Source: Scortum barcoo (Eukaryota > Chordata > Actinopteri > Centrarchiformes > Terapontidae). From it: 64,000 nt of DNA. Location of the stretch: assembly GCA_023238725.1 (NCBI GenBank), contig CM041550.1, positions 25,753,586 to 25,817,585 of the forward strand, in the 5' to 3' direction. A program made the translations under genes and the position numbers. Numbering within the stretch: position 1 is the stretch's first letter; each line of letters begins with the position of its first letter. The notes under the pieces are model-generated. The model ran no database searches, was not told the DNA's origin, and saw only the letters and a program-made list of their open reading frames with translations. Below are positions 51,956 through 63,711 of the stretch, piece after piece.

Positions 51956-53153
51956 ACCACAATAATTATAAGATCAGCACCTTTACACTGTCACACAGTT
52001 TCAATAGGCTATCCACAGCTATGATGAGATCATGGGATGGGGTACTTTATTAATCCACAGTCAGACATGAATCACAAAGCAAAAAAAATATAATCCATCA
52101 CAAAGAAGTACTTTGGGTATAGTTGAGTTTATAGTTGAGATTTCTACTTTCCAAACTAGGATTATACTCTAAATACAACAATAGTAACATGTAGTAGTCC
52201 ATACATGGTCAGTGTAAGTCTATTAAATACTGAATGTTGAAGTATTGATCTGTGGCTCAGAATAGTGGTAACCTAGAAGCCAGTATCATCACTTCTTCTT
52301 CCACACCAGTTCACAGAGCCAAGTATTACACAACATATCCATAATGTTCCTGTCATGTAAATAAGGGCATAACAAACTTTTAGAAACAGATACCTGTTAC
52401 CTATACAAGAAGGGCAGAAAAAGTCTTTAACAAAGAGATAAAGCTATACATTTCATATTTCATGTCTAAAAAAGGACTGTAAAGACAAACTTTTGATGAT
52501 TTGAAAACAAATTACCTAAAATAACCTTTTCAAATCAGCTGTACTTATACTGCATGTTTGCAATATGGAACACAAACAAAGGGGTAAAAAGCACATTATA
52601 TACTAATACACCAAACGGAGCTTTGGATCCAGCAAGTGGAATAATGGATGCTTTTGGTATGCTTAGCAATGACACCGCTAATGTGTTCCCCAGCATTTTC
52701 CCCAATACAAAAAATAAAAAGGAATAGATACATGAAAAGATAGATAGATGGTCGGATGGATGGATGAGTGGATAAATAGGTGCAGAGTGTATTTTTCAGT
52801 GCTCGAGCATCCTCCCTGGTAAAATTTCCCCGAAATCCACCCTCCTCATAACCCTGCAACTGCACCTGAACTCATACTGCTGCTTTGCTTCTGATCCTTT
52901 TAGTGCTGTAATCCGCTTCAGCAAACAACCTCTCACTGTTCCCTTACCGTAAGCTGTTTTCCTCTGATGGGTTGATAACGGCTGTAAATTGGAAACTAAT
53001 CCTAAAAGGTTTTTATTTTTCTGCTACATTCTTTTTCTCTCCCTCTCTTTCACCCTCGCCTCTCCGCCTCCCTCCAGACTTTCTCCACAGGGCACGAGGG
53101 TAGTTCTCCTTCACTGCTGTTTTAAGATTTAATCTCTGGCTTTTTTATTATGA
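51956..53153. other. Unclassified DNA
   Basis: A degenerate GATA/GATG run lies at 52738-52780, and a pyrimidine-rich stretch at 53025-53085. GGGTACTTTATTAATCC (about 52040-52057) is reminiscent of a fish repeat tail but too short to call. Confidence 0.5.
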
Positions 53154-53158
53154 ATTCA
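53154..53158. other. Target-site duplication, left copy
   Basis: ATTCA, repeated at 53705-53709, directly flanks the LTR. Confidence 0.85.
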
Positions 53159-53704
53159 TGTTAGGTTTGGTGCACGGTGAAGTGGAGTTGGACCCAGATG
53201 CAGACGAGGCAGGAGGCAGATAGACGTTTGACTCTTTATTCACAGGTAAACACGGGAACACAGGAACACAGGGACGAGGCAGGAACGCAGGAACACGGGT
53301 AGTAGCACAAAGGAGCACAAGTACGTACAAGAAGCACAAGGAAGCACGAGGAAGCACAAGGAGGAACAACGACGACACGACAAAGAACAAAAGGAGAAGG
53401 ACTAACTTAAATACACAGGAGGAAAGGGAAGTGGAAACAGGTGAGGAGACTAATGGGGACAGGTGAAACCAATAGGGGCGGAGCAGGCAATCAAAAAAGG
53501 AGGGAAACACAAAGGGCAGGAGGAAGTAGAGTGCTAAACCAGTGAGGAAAGGCAAGAATACAAAATAAAACAGGAAGTGCACACAACCAGGTAGAAGTAA
53601 CAAAACACTAATAAAAGGACCAGGAAACAAGAAAAAACACAAGGAACACAAGACACCAGAAAACACAAAGGGCACAAGAACCAGACAAACATGCACACAT
53701 AACA
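53159..53704 (-). mobile_element. Solo LTR, probably Ty3/Gypsy type
   Basis: The 546-bp unit begins TGTTA and ends TAACA and is flanked by the exact 5-bp duplication ATTCA, the signature of an LTR element insertion. In minus sense it has a TATTTAAG promoter box (complement of 53406-53413) and an AATAAA (complement of 53235-53240) in the correct order for U3, R and U5. It then has the TCTGCATCTGGGTCC-type U5 end common in fish Gypsy LTRs. Only one LTR is present, so the internal region was lost by recombination between two LTRs. The 191-codon minus frame here is a by-product. Superfamily assignment is by resemblance only. Confidence 0.88.
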
Positions 53705-53709
53705 ATTCA
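53705..53709. other. Target-site duplication, right copy
   Basis: ATTCA, matching 53154-53158. Confidence 0.85.
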
Positions 53710-55174
53710 TATGTAGTCGTCATTCAGGTCTTTGCTCATATTAGTACTTGTGTTATTTTATTAAATGAAAGTTCCTTTTTTCCATACTGCGTGATTTAGA
53801 TTTATCTGTGTATTTCACTCTACAATCCATCTCCATTGCTGAAGTTACTTATTGTAGTTTTGGCTTTGGCCCTAACAGTATTAAATCCTTGTTCTGTCTT
53901 CGTCTTTGGTACATTTTTTCATTCAGTTGTGCTGCTCATCACTGATTCCAGTTCTTCCTGAGTTTCAGCAACTCCTTTTTCTGTTACTGGAAACATAAGC
54001 AGATACAAACCTGGACAGTTCATGTAAGAGCTTTTGTTAACGATCAGAAAGGATGGATGGGACACATCATTTGCCATCTGCATATATCAGTTCATATATC
54101 AGTTATCAGTGTCACCAAGTGTCAGTGTCTTAGTGAATAGTTCATGGTGAAAGTATTTCATTGTGTTTCCTACCAGTGGTCGAAGTCTGTTTTAACCTAT
54201 GACCCCACAGGTTAATGCAATGCTCAGTTTTTCTCAATCAACAGCCCAGATTTTTATGACAAATCTGGTAAGCCACAAATCAAACACAAATTGAAAAATT
54301 GAAAGTGATTATTTTCCTATTTATGCTTATGGGACTAATCCCCCCTCCCACCACTCTTCTAGCCTCTCCTCCTTTTTTGCTTACAAAGACTTTTTTTGTG
54401 TGTGTGCACATACTTTCGTGCATTTTCACATGTACACACTGACAGATGTAAACACAAAGGGAACGGCACAATCACAGGCAGACACACAAAGAGGCACACA
54501 CTCATTGGTTCTGTCTCAGCTCATGAAGTGGTTAGTGAGGTGTTCCATGTGTCGGACATATGGGTCATTACCCATCCACAGGATCACCCTAAATCGCTGG
54601 GCACATTCTTCTGCCGACATGATTGTTTTAATGGATGGCAATAATATACAGACCGCAGTGGAGACCCAATTGTGGGTGGACGCATGTATTTTTCTTTCGT
54701 GAAGAGGAGACGTATGCTTGTTTTTTTCTCAATGCTCTTATTTTCACTCTTGTCCGTGTATGTTTGCGTTTCCCTGCGTCTCTCTGTAGTCTCCCAGACT
54801 GCATCTTCAGCTCTGCAGTATCACTGAGCGTTCGTGTTTATTCATCCACAGATGTAATCGTACATATGTATTAAATGTTTTCCTCCAGAGACATGTTTTT
54901 GTTTCCTGACACGTTTGTGAACTGTTTCTGCCTGGTGTGTGTGTGTGTCCTTATCTTTTACAGTTTAAGGTGAAGAGGATCAGACTGGTATTACTGAGTT
55001 ATAAAATGCAAAAAATAACTTAATAATCTCATGCTTTATTAGTCAGTGGAATTATCTATCTTTATATATTTACTGGACTACAGTCAAGCATAACCATCTA
55101 CAGGGTCCTGAAATACAGTTGACCAGTCGTGCAGTGATACTCAGAAATTCTCATAACAAATTTCATTTTGGGTA
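53710..55174. other. Unclassified DNA
   Basis: No gene was recognised. A repeat-free stretch of balanced composition lies at 54400-54860. Confidence 0.45.
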
Positions 55175-55188
55175 ATGGAAACAAGTAA
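55175..55188. other. Rex3 target-site duplication, left copy
   Basis: ATGGAAACAAGTAA, repeated exactly at 58603-58616. The first four bases may overlap the element's GATG tail at the right side. Confidence 0.88.
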
Positions 55189-55225
55189 CCCCTCCTTGAA
55201 CCTCCACCTTACTGTGGAGGAGGGG
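55189..55225 (+). repeat. Hairpin at the Rex3 5' end
   Basis: CCCCTCC (55189-55195) pairs with GGAGGGG (55219-55225), and TCCAC (55203-55207) with GTGGA (55214-55218). Seven bases are left as a bulge on the 5' side. Confidence 0.75.
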
Positions 55226-55599
55226 TTTGTGTGCCCGAATGATCCTAGGAGCTATGTTGTCGGGGGCATTACGCCCCTGGTAGGGTCTCCCATGGCAAAC
55301 AGGTCCTAGGTGACGGGCCAGACTAAGAGCGGTTCACAAGCCCATCATGAAAAGAAGAATATCAAGGACCGTTACGTCGCCCGGATTGGCGTTACCGGGG
55401 CCCCACCCTGGAGCCAGGCCTGGGGTTGGGGCTCGCAGGCGAGCGCCTGGTGGCCGGGTCTTTGCCCACGGGACCCGGCCGGGCTCAGCCCGAAATGGCG
55501 ACGTGGGCCCGCCTTCCAGTAGGCTCACCACCTGCAGGAAGGTCCATGAGGGGCCGGTGCAATGTGGTTTGGGTAGCAGTCGTGGCAGGGGGGCCTCGA

Positions 55600-56350
55600 C
55601 GACCCAATCCCTGGACCAAAACTCTGGCAATAGGGACATGGAATGTCACCTCGCTGGGGGGGAAGGAGCCTGAGCTCGTGCGGGAGGTTGAGAGGTACCG
55701 GCTAGAGATAGTCGGGCTCACCTCCACGCATAGCTTGGGCTCTGGAACCCAGCTCCTTGAGAGGGGCTGGACCCTCCACTACTCTGGAGTTGCCCAGGGT
55801 GAGCGGCGGCGAGCTGGTGTGGGCTTGCTTTATAGCTCCCCAGCTCAGCCGCCACGTGTTGGAGTTCACCCCGGTGTGAACGAGAGGGTCGCTTCCCTGC
55901 GCCTTCGGGTTGGGGATAGGTCTCTTGCTGTTATTGTTTGTGCCTACGGGCCGAACAGCAGTACAGAGTACCCGAGTACCTTCTTGGCCTTCTTAGGAGT
56001 CCCTGGGAGGGGTACTTGATAGTGCTCCGGCTGGGGACTCCATTGTTCTACTGGGGGACTTCAACACGCTCATGTGGGTAGCGCGACAGTGATACCTGGA
56101 GGGGCGTGATCGGGAGGAACGGCCACCCGATCTGAACCCGAGCGGTGTTCTGTTATTGGACTTCTGTGCTAGTCACAGTTTGTCCATAACGAACACCATG
56201 TTCAAGCATAAGGGTGTCCATCAGTGCACGTGGCACCTGGGACACCCTAGGACCCTAGGAGGTCGGAGGTCGATCGACTTTGTTGTCGTTTCATCTGATC
56301 TCCGGCCGTACGTCTTGGACACTCGGGTAAAGAGAGGGGCTGAGCTTGTC
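55600..56350 (+). pseudogene. Rex3 endonuclease domain (frameshifted)
   Basis: The domain starts around GTWNVTSL (about 55632-55655) in the frame of 55426-56019, the endonuclease motif I region. It continues with GVGLLYSS and CAYGPNS, and hits a premature stop at about 56017-56019. The frame then changes: LLGDFNT, the catalytic Gly-Asp-Phe-Asn motif, is at 56048-56068 in the next frame, followed by a stop and a return to the frame of 56156-57070. SIDFVVVSSDL (about 56270-56302) is the Ser-Ile-Asp-Phe end motif. The enzyme nicks target DNA so that the 3' end primes reverse transcription. The breaks mean no active endonuclease is made. Confidence 0.88.
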
Positions 56351-57059
56351 AACCGATCACCACCTGGTGGTGAGTTGGATCTCCGCTGGCAGAGGAGGAA
56401 GTTGGACAGACCTGGCAGACCCAAACGTATTGTGAGGGTCTGTTGGGAACGTCTGGCCGAGCCCTCTGTCAGGGAGGTCTTCAACTCCCACCTCCGGAAG
56501 AGCTTCTCACAGATTCCGAGGGAGGCTGGGGACATTGAGTCTGAGTGGACCATGTTCTCTGCCTCCATTGTCGAATGTGCGGCAGTTCGAAGTTGTGGAC
56601 GCAAGGTCTCTGGTGCCTGTCGTGGTGGCAATCCCCGAACCCGGTGGTGGACACCGGAAGTAAGGGATGCCGTCAGGCTGAAGAAGGAGTCCTATCGGAC
56701 CATGTTGGCCTGTGGGACTCCTGACACAGTTGACAGGTACCGGCAGGCCAAGCAAGCCGCAGCCCGGACGGTCCTGGAGGCAAAAACTCGGGTCTGGGAG
56801 GAGTTCGGTGAGGCCATGGAGGAGGACTATCGGTCGGCCTCGAAGAGATTCTGGCAAACCGTCCGGCGCCTCAGAAGGGGGAAGCAGTACTCTGCCAACA
56901 CTGTTTACAGTGCGGGTGGGGAGCTGTTGACCTCAACTGAGGACATTGTCGGACGGTGGAAGAAATACTTCGAGGATCTCCTCAATCCCACCGACTTGCC
57001 TTCCAGTGAGGAAGCAGGGGCTGGGGACTCTGAGGTGGACTCGTCCATCACCCGAAGCC

Positions 57060-58616
57060 GAAGTCACTGAGGTAGTTCGTAAGCTCCTTGGTGGCAAGGC
57101 GCCGGGGGTGGATGAGATCCGCCCTGAGTACCTCAAGTCTCTGGATGTTGTGGGGCTGTCTTGGCTGACACGCCTCTGCAACATTGCATGGAGGTTGGGG
57201 ACAGTACCTCTGGAGTGGCAAACTGGGGTGGTGGTCCCTCTTTTTAAAAGGGGGACCGGAGAGTGTGTTCCAACTACAGAGGGATCACACTTCTCAGCCT
57301 CCCCGGGAAGGTCTACGCCAGGGTACTGGAGAGGAGAATTCGGCCTATAGTCGACCCTTGGATTCAGGAGGAACAATGCGGTTTTCGTCCTGGTCGTGGA
57401 ACACTGTGGACCAGCTCTATACCCTCCACAGGGTGCTTGAGAGGTTTATGGGAGTTTGCCCAACCAGTCCACATGTGCTTTGTGGATCTGGAGAAGGCAT
57501 TCGACCGTGTCCCTCGTGGTATTCTGTGGGGAGTGCTCCGCGATGTATGGGGTCCGGGGGCCTTTGCTAAGGGCTGTTCGGTCTCTGTACGACCGGAGCA
57601 GGAGCTTGGTTCGCATTGCCGGCAGTAAGTCAGACCTGTTTCCAGTACATGCATGTTGGACTCCGGCAGGGCTGCCCTTTGTCACCGGTCCTGTTCATAA
57701 TCTTTATGGACAGGATTTCTAGGCGTAGCCAGGGGCCGGAGGGAGTCCGGTTTGGGAACCACAGGATTTCATCTCTGCTTTTTGCAGATGATGTTGTCCT
57801 GTTGGCTTCTTCAAGCCAGGACCTTCAGCATGTGCTGGAGCGGTTTGCAGCCGAGTGTGAAGCGGCTGGGATGAGAATCAGCACCTCCAAATCCGAGGCC
57901 ATGGTTCTCGACCGGAAAAGGGTGGCGTGCCCTCTCCGGGTGGGTGGAGAGGTCCTGCCTCAAGTGGAGGAGTTCAAGTATCTCGGGGTCTTGTTCACGA
58001 GTGAGGGAAAGATGGAGCGTGAGATTGACAGGCGGATTGGTGCAGCGTCCGCAGTTATGCGGTCGGTGTACCGGACCGTCGTGGTGAAGAAGGAGCTGAG
58101 TCGAAAGGCGAAGCTCTCGATTTACCGGTCAATCTACGTTCCCACCCTCACCTATGGTCATGAACTTTGGGTAATGACCGAAAGGACAAGATCAAGCGGA
58201 TACAAGCGGCCGAAATGAGTTTCCTCCGTAGGGTGGCTGGGCGCTCCCTTAGAGATAGGGGTGAGAAGCTCAGTCACTTTCGGGAGGAGCTTCGAGTAGA
58301 GCCGCTGCTCCTTCGCATCGAGAGGAGTCAGCTGAGGTGGCTTGGGCATCTATTTCGGATGCCCCCTGGACGCCTCCCTAGGGAGGTGTTCCAGGCGTGT
58401 CCCACCGGGAGAAGGCCCCGTGGAAGACCCAGGACACGCTGGAGAGACTATGTCTCTCGGCTGGCCTGGGAACGCCTCGGGATCCCCCCGGAAGAGCTGG
58501 AGGAAGTGTCTGGGGTGAGGGAAGTCTGGGCATCTCTGCTCAGACTGCTGCCTCCGCGACCCGGTCCCGGACTGGATCAAGCGGATGAAAATGGATGGAT
58601 GGATGGAAACAAGTAA
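57060..58616 (+). pseudogene. Rex3 reverse transcriptase and C-terminal region (frameshifted)
   Basis: Motifs appear in order but in different frames. GKAPGVDEIRPEYL (about 57100-57140) opens the domain. Then come SNYRGITLLSLPGKVYARVL (57269-57328), CGFRPGRGT, FVDLEKAFDRVPRG (motif A, first catalytic Asp, about 57479-57520), GLRQGCPLSPVLF (motif B, about 57658-57696), and FADDVVLL (motif C, 57781-57804, both Asp intact). KYLGVLFTSEG follows at about 57979. The C-terminal part has RWLGHLFRMPPGRLPREVF, then GRRPRGRPRTRWRDYV, typical of this element group. Frame changes lie near 57050, 57255, 57400, 57550, 57655 and 58190. The last frame's stop (58614-58616) falls inside the target-site duplication. 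Confidence 0.92.
58603..58616. other. Rex3 target-site duplication, right copy
   Basis: Exact match to 55175-55188. Confidence 0.88.
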
Positions 58617-61600
58617 AAGCACTTCAATTCACCGGCTTAATTTTAATGGCATATTTAGATTTTTGTGCCCCACCCAAGTTGAAATGCCCAATACAAACCA
58701 ATGATCCAATACAACAGCTCCATGAAAAGATGAACAATAAATTGTGTATCAAAGCCTGATATTCCTCTGTGCCATAGAGCTCCATTGTTCTCCAAACACA
58801 TAACAAAAAACAAAGCAAAACATCAATGAGTCACTGTGTTTTTGCTCTAGGTTGCTTCATGTTCTTTCATCACTATGAACACTGTAGTCTATTTTGGCTT
58901 AATACACAATATACGCTATCCTGCTGCTGGAAATACTCTGAGAGCACCAAACGTGTTAATACGCAGCTGGAAATAGTCCACAACAAATGTTGTTTCTCCA
59001 ATTTGACTAACATTTGTGAGAAACTACAGTGGCTGTTTGTTAAGGAAACTACTGAGCCTTTTTTCAAAACTAAACTTAAACCCATTTTTAAAGGTTTATG
59101 TTTTTATTAGGCAGCGTAGGGGTTGGAACATAGAAGAAGAAAACGTTTTGAGAGACGGACTAAAGCACTGTTGGTTTTGGTCTTTTCATGGGCTTTATGG
59201 ACAGTTAGTAAAATATATATCACCAGCCTCATCTTTTAACAGCAATAAACTGTTAATAATTGAATTTAAACTGCACTAAAACATCTGTCAATCAGTTTAA
59301 GAGTGCTTAAATCAGATCAAGTTAAAATAATTTGTTAAGATGATTATTTTTTGTAGTGTGTATCACCAGGCCCTGCAGTCCACACACAACAGAACAGATG
59401 TATCACACACTCTTCTCACAGTCACAGTCAAAGCACCACACACGGCCACTTGCGTGCACACACTCTCACACACATACACATACACCACACAGATGCAAGC
59501 AGAGCCAAGGCTGTGACTTTAATTATCACCTTGTCTCAGCCTAAATGAGGGTGCAAGGCTTAGCTCATCTCCACATGCACTGGTGTGTGTGTGTGAGTGA
59601 AAGAGAGAGAAAGAGAAACAGAGAAAGAAAATCCTCATTAAATCACTTCAACTTTTTGATTGTCTCTGTTCTGCTGGGGTTTTTTCCTAATCCGTGACAG
59701 CATTTCTTTGTCTCCACTGATTGCAGGGTGGTCAGCTGCTACCACCATTTGTTCTTTGGTCCATACGTTCTTTTATGAAAACTGGTAGTTAACCTGGCAA
59801 ATATTTTCTTTTTTTTGTTTGCTTTCTTTTTTTTATCACAGAGAAAGTTATGGTGGTTCAGTCAAATATAGGGCTATATATGTGAACATATTCTTAGTTG
59901 GAGGAGTGATGTGAAAGACAAGGTTATAGCCCAAATGTATTACATTTCCCATCCAAATGTGGGTGTGAAGAGCGATTGCAGTACAGGGCACAGCAGGTCT
60001 GTCATATCCCCTAAAGTGACATTTCAGCACCCTGTAATGTATGATTTGATCACTATCACACATCTATGACATTTCACTAAGCTGAAAATCAATGGGGCTC
60101 AATGGGGAGGTTGTATCAGACATAAATCATCTCAGTCTCCCTTATCTTCCCCTCTATGTGACATTAGATGTAAAGAGAAGCAAGATAGTCCTGATAGTGA
60201 GAATAAAGACGGAAAAATAAAAAGGGGATATGAGTGGATTGTGATAAGGATAACATATGCAGAAAGCAAAGCTGTAAAACTGAGAGAAGGAAAGAAAAAG
60301 AGATGAGGAAAAGATAAGCATGAACAAAGATTAGCACAACAGAGGAACAGAGGAATAGACATGGATTTATAAAAAAGAGCAAGAAAAATGTAAGATAAAG
60401 TTACTAGGACGAGAAGAGATTAGAATAAAATGATGAAATAAAGAGGAGATGAGGAGAATAGATAGACATGTAACTGCAATAAAATGATGGATCAGTCACA
60501 GATGTGTTGGGGCTCTGAGCCCACTGCTTCCTCTGGGGTGAAAGGGCATCTTTAATCCCTCTGCTGGGGCCTGGAGCCTGGCACACATGTATGCACACAA
60601 ACACACAGAAAAACAACACACATATGCTGCAGAGGCAAGCAGGCAGGATTCGACATGTGACATCAGTATTTAAAGGTGGAACTCCGCAGTGATGGCAGCC
60701 ATGCATTAACCAAGCTGCTGGAGCAACTGGGAAAGGATCGCTGTGTGCTGGGGAGCCAGTGTGACAGTCACAGAGCTCATTTTAGCAACAGCAGCTGGCT
60801 ATGTCGCTCTGGTGGGAAGAAATGTGGTGGCTAATTCAGCTCCAGTAACCTGGGAAGCCAATATGCAAGGAGAACAAGGGATACAAAAAAGAAACTGTGA
60901 TCATAGAGCTAAATCCTACATTTAGAATGATATTAACATTTGAATTTGACTAGATTTCATCAGAGGATCCGCTCTGGAAGACAAAATTAAATCGTAAATA
61001 TTCTGCAAGACTTTGTTGAACTTTGGACTCTGAATTTGAGTCCAAAATGGAGGATGTTCTTTTAGGTTATTGGCTGTGTTTTGCACCATTCACTCGTATT
61101 TAATCTCTCTGTTAATTTTTTACTCTGTCAGGATACAAATTTGTGCTGCATATCAATACTGACATGTCGTGACAGTGCAGCCCTTTAAGGGAGCAGCCAT
61201 GGAATCCAAAAGAAAGGTAATGTTATTAGCTGTGTTGAACCATGTCATTTCATGTACTAATCCTCTATGAGTTTGAATTGCTCCATGGTTTGGAGTTTGT
61301 CATGAGACATCTCTTGAATCAACTGTCCATGATGTGTGCTGCTACTGACCAAACTGTCTTTCTAACAGCCATAACAGCCAGCAGCTTAGTTGGCTTGCTA
61401 TTTTGACTGCTTTAGGCTAGCATATCCTTATATATTATATAAGGAGGCATCTAGTTGGCGATGTAATTTTGCTGTGCAACATTGTGGTGTGTGCTTTGAC
61501 TGCCACTGAAGCAGGATCCTGATATCAAAAAGCAATTTTAAGTGTTCTTACTCTTCAAGATCAGTTAACATATACCTATTTATGAATAAATGAATAGTTT

Positions 61601-61997
61601 AAGGTTCACAAAGTTTGTAAGTTTTTCAAATGTCAATCACATATAGTAGATTTGTTCTTAGTATTAATTCCTTTATTACTCATACCGTCCCCTTGCTCAA
61701 GTCTGAATAACATATTCAGTCGAGATGTCAAGCAATCACAGCTTGAAAAAGAAAACTTTTCAGTCAGTTCTCGACAACAACAATGAAACTTGTGAATCAT
61801 TCCCCCACTTCAAGTTACTTGTCCTTTGAAAGTTGAGTGATTCATTTTGAGAAGAACATGATCACACTTTTCTGAACATTCCAGTCACAGACTTTTGATA
61901 TTTTCCAAAGACAGCACATTTTTTAGCTTATGGTACCTCCTTGTTCCCTTACCTAGTCTCACAAAAGCACAAAGACACAGACAGACAGACACTTTTA

Positions 61998-62022
61998 CAC
62001 ACACACACACACACACACACAG
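61998..62022. repeat. (CA)n microsatellite
   Basis: A perfect CA run of about 12 units. Confidence 0.95.
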
Positions 62023-62926
62023 AGTAGAAAATAAGCCCAAAATAACAAGAGGCTGTGTGGGGGGCCTCATGAGTTTGTGGACACAAAGGTCAGGTGAAAT
62101 TTGCACAGCTGTGATATCTCCTCAATTAGCTGCCGATGATAATAATAAGCCCCCCCACTAACACCAGCAGCAGCATCAGCAGCCAGCAACCACACTCACA
62201 CAGGCTACTGTAGAACTCAGTCAACAGGAAGGTTTACAATGAACACACACTCAGTCATCACAAATTAGCCATGCAAAGCTGTGACTGTCCAGTCTATCTC
62301 TTATTGTTTTTCAGAGGTGTGGACATGAATACAGAGGGCAGTGAGGATCAAAGTGTGCCAACAAGAGTTCATGCAGAATGTTACACAGAGAAATTAAATG
62401 AACCATCACATTCCCGATCTTGGATACAAGTGGGCCGAGGTACTCTTCATCAATATGTCTTCTCTGGGAGTCTATTTAATCAAGGACATAATCCATCAAG
62501 TCCCTCCACACATTGATAGATTTAGTGCTAAGACATATATTTGACAATTGGGATATTTTTATATTTTGTTTATTGGATATTGTGAAAGTTAAAATGTTAT
62601 ACCTTTCAAAACAATCTCTCCGGTCCACTGCAAAAGGCTGAAAGTTGCATGCACACAAAGTGAAAGAGAATAAGGGAGGCACCATATCACATTCACAACT
62701 AGTCACATGCCAAATCCCATATATTTTTCAAATTTCAATTTCCAGAACTGTACAATAACAAATTGATCTCAAATGAGATCTGACAAAAAGATATAAGCTT
62801 GGCCATTTATTAGCATGCGGATGGAGCTACGAGGTTTGCTACAAAAACACTGTTTGAGTCTTTCAACACAAAGTGAAAGTGCTAGCAACATTAGAATTGA
62901 AGTTAAGATGTCACCACTAGTGGTAC

Positions 62927-62967
62927 TAGTGAATACTGCACTGACTAGTAGTGAATACTGCACTGAC
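62927..62967. repeat. Two-copy tandem duplication, period 22
   Basis: TAGTGAATACTGCACTGAC occurs at 62927-62945 and again at 62949-62967. Confidence 0.95.
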
Positions 62968-63711
62968 CAACATGTAACACATAAGAACCTTGTTCTTTTG
63001 CTTTAATGCAAATACACCTTTAGGCTGGTGTGTTGTCCTATTTGCATTCCTCTGCATACCTGGTTAGCTCTCTGCCTGCATCATTCCTCTGATACACCTG
63101 CCTGCAACTCTTACTTAAAAAAGAAAGAAAAAAAGAAAAAAGAAAGCACCTTATAAGATCCTTGCACATCAATTATATTGTTGTACATATGTAAATAAGT
63201 TAATGTTAACCTTGTTAACTTTGAATCCTGTCAATATCACCTCAACCAATCAGAGATTAGCACACATGCCCCACCAGTCACACTGTGACATAATCTGTAC
63301 TTGTAGCAGTGCCATACAGTGCATAGTGTGGTAGAGGGATGACTATAATAATTGGTGTGACTGTTGAAAATTAAGCTTTTCAACATTTGTGCATTGCAAT
63401 TTGAAACACGTTCAAGAAAAGTAATGAGTGGTGTCATTAGGTTTCAGTTGGTATCGGGTTCAAATCTTTTTCCTTAAAAACAGACCTCAGATTAATCTGA
63501 CGATTGATGCATTTATTGAAGTAAGTATGTCCTCTGTGCCGTGCTCACAGTTTTACATTGATAGACAAATAAGGATAAGTATTAGTCATTCATTTTAACC
63601 AGCTACAGTAAATAATACAAGCTCACATGGGTATTTCAATATACCAGTCAATAATCTGCAAGTTGTCTGTTACTGCCAGCAAACATGTAGGTCCATATGT
63701 ACTGTATAGCA

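Larger units (their letters stand above)
55189..58602 (+). mobile_element. Rex3: Full-length Rex3 (RTE-clade) non-LTR retrotransposon, inactivated
   Basis: The element is bounded by a 14-bp target-site duplication and ends in a short GATG-type tandem tail (58591-58602), as Rex3 does. It encodes an apurinic endonuclease-like domain followed by a reverse transcriptase. Sequences matching, with at most one or two differences, the widely used Rex3 cytogenetic PCR primers (as I recall them) lie at 57216-57235 and 57667-57687, giving the usual product of about 0.5 kb. The 5' end can fold into a hairpin (55189-55225). G+C content is clearly higher than in the flanks. The coding region changes frame at least six times, so the copy cannot make an intact protein. 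Full length plus a clean duplication suggests a fairly recent insertion. Confidence 0.95.
58617..63711. other. Unclassified DNA
   Basis: It contains CA-rich runs (59455-59490 and 61998-62022), GA-rich stretches (59597-59630, 60240-60480, 63120-63146), a 22-base-period duplication at 62927-62967 and a repeat-free block at 60640-60880 of conserved-noncoding texture. No gene was recognised. Confidence 0.45.

Noticed and set aside
53148..53723. 191-codon minus-strand frame rich in Leu, Phe, Val and Cys
   Set aside because: It coincides with the solo LTR and reflects its T-rich composition; it resembles no membrane protein family and crosses the target-site duplications.
61195..61225. ATG followed by five codons and a GTAATG donor-like word, resembling a short first coding exon
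   Set aside because: Too short to distinguish from chance and no matching second exon was recognised.
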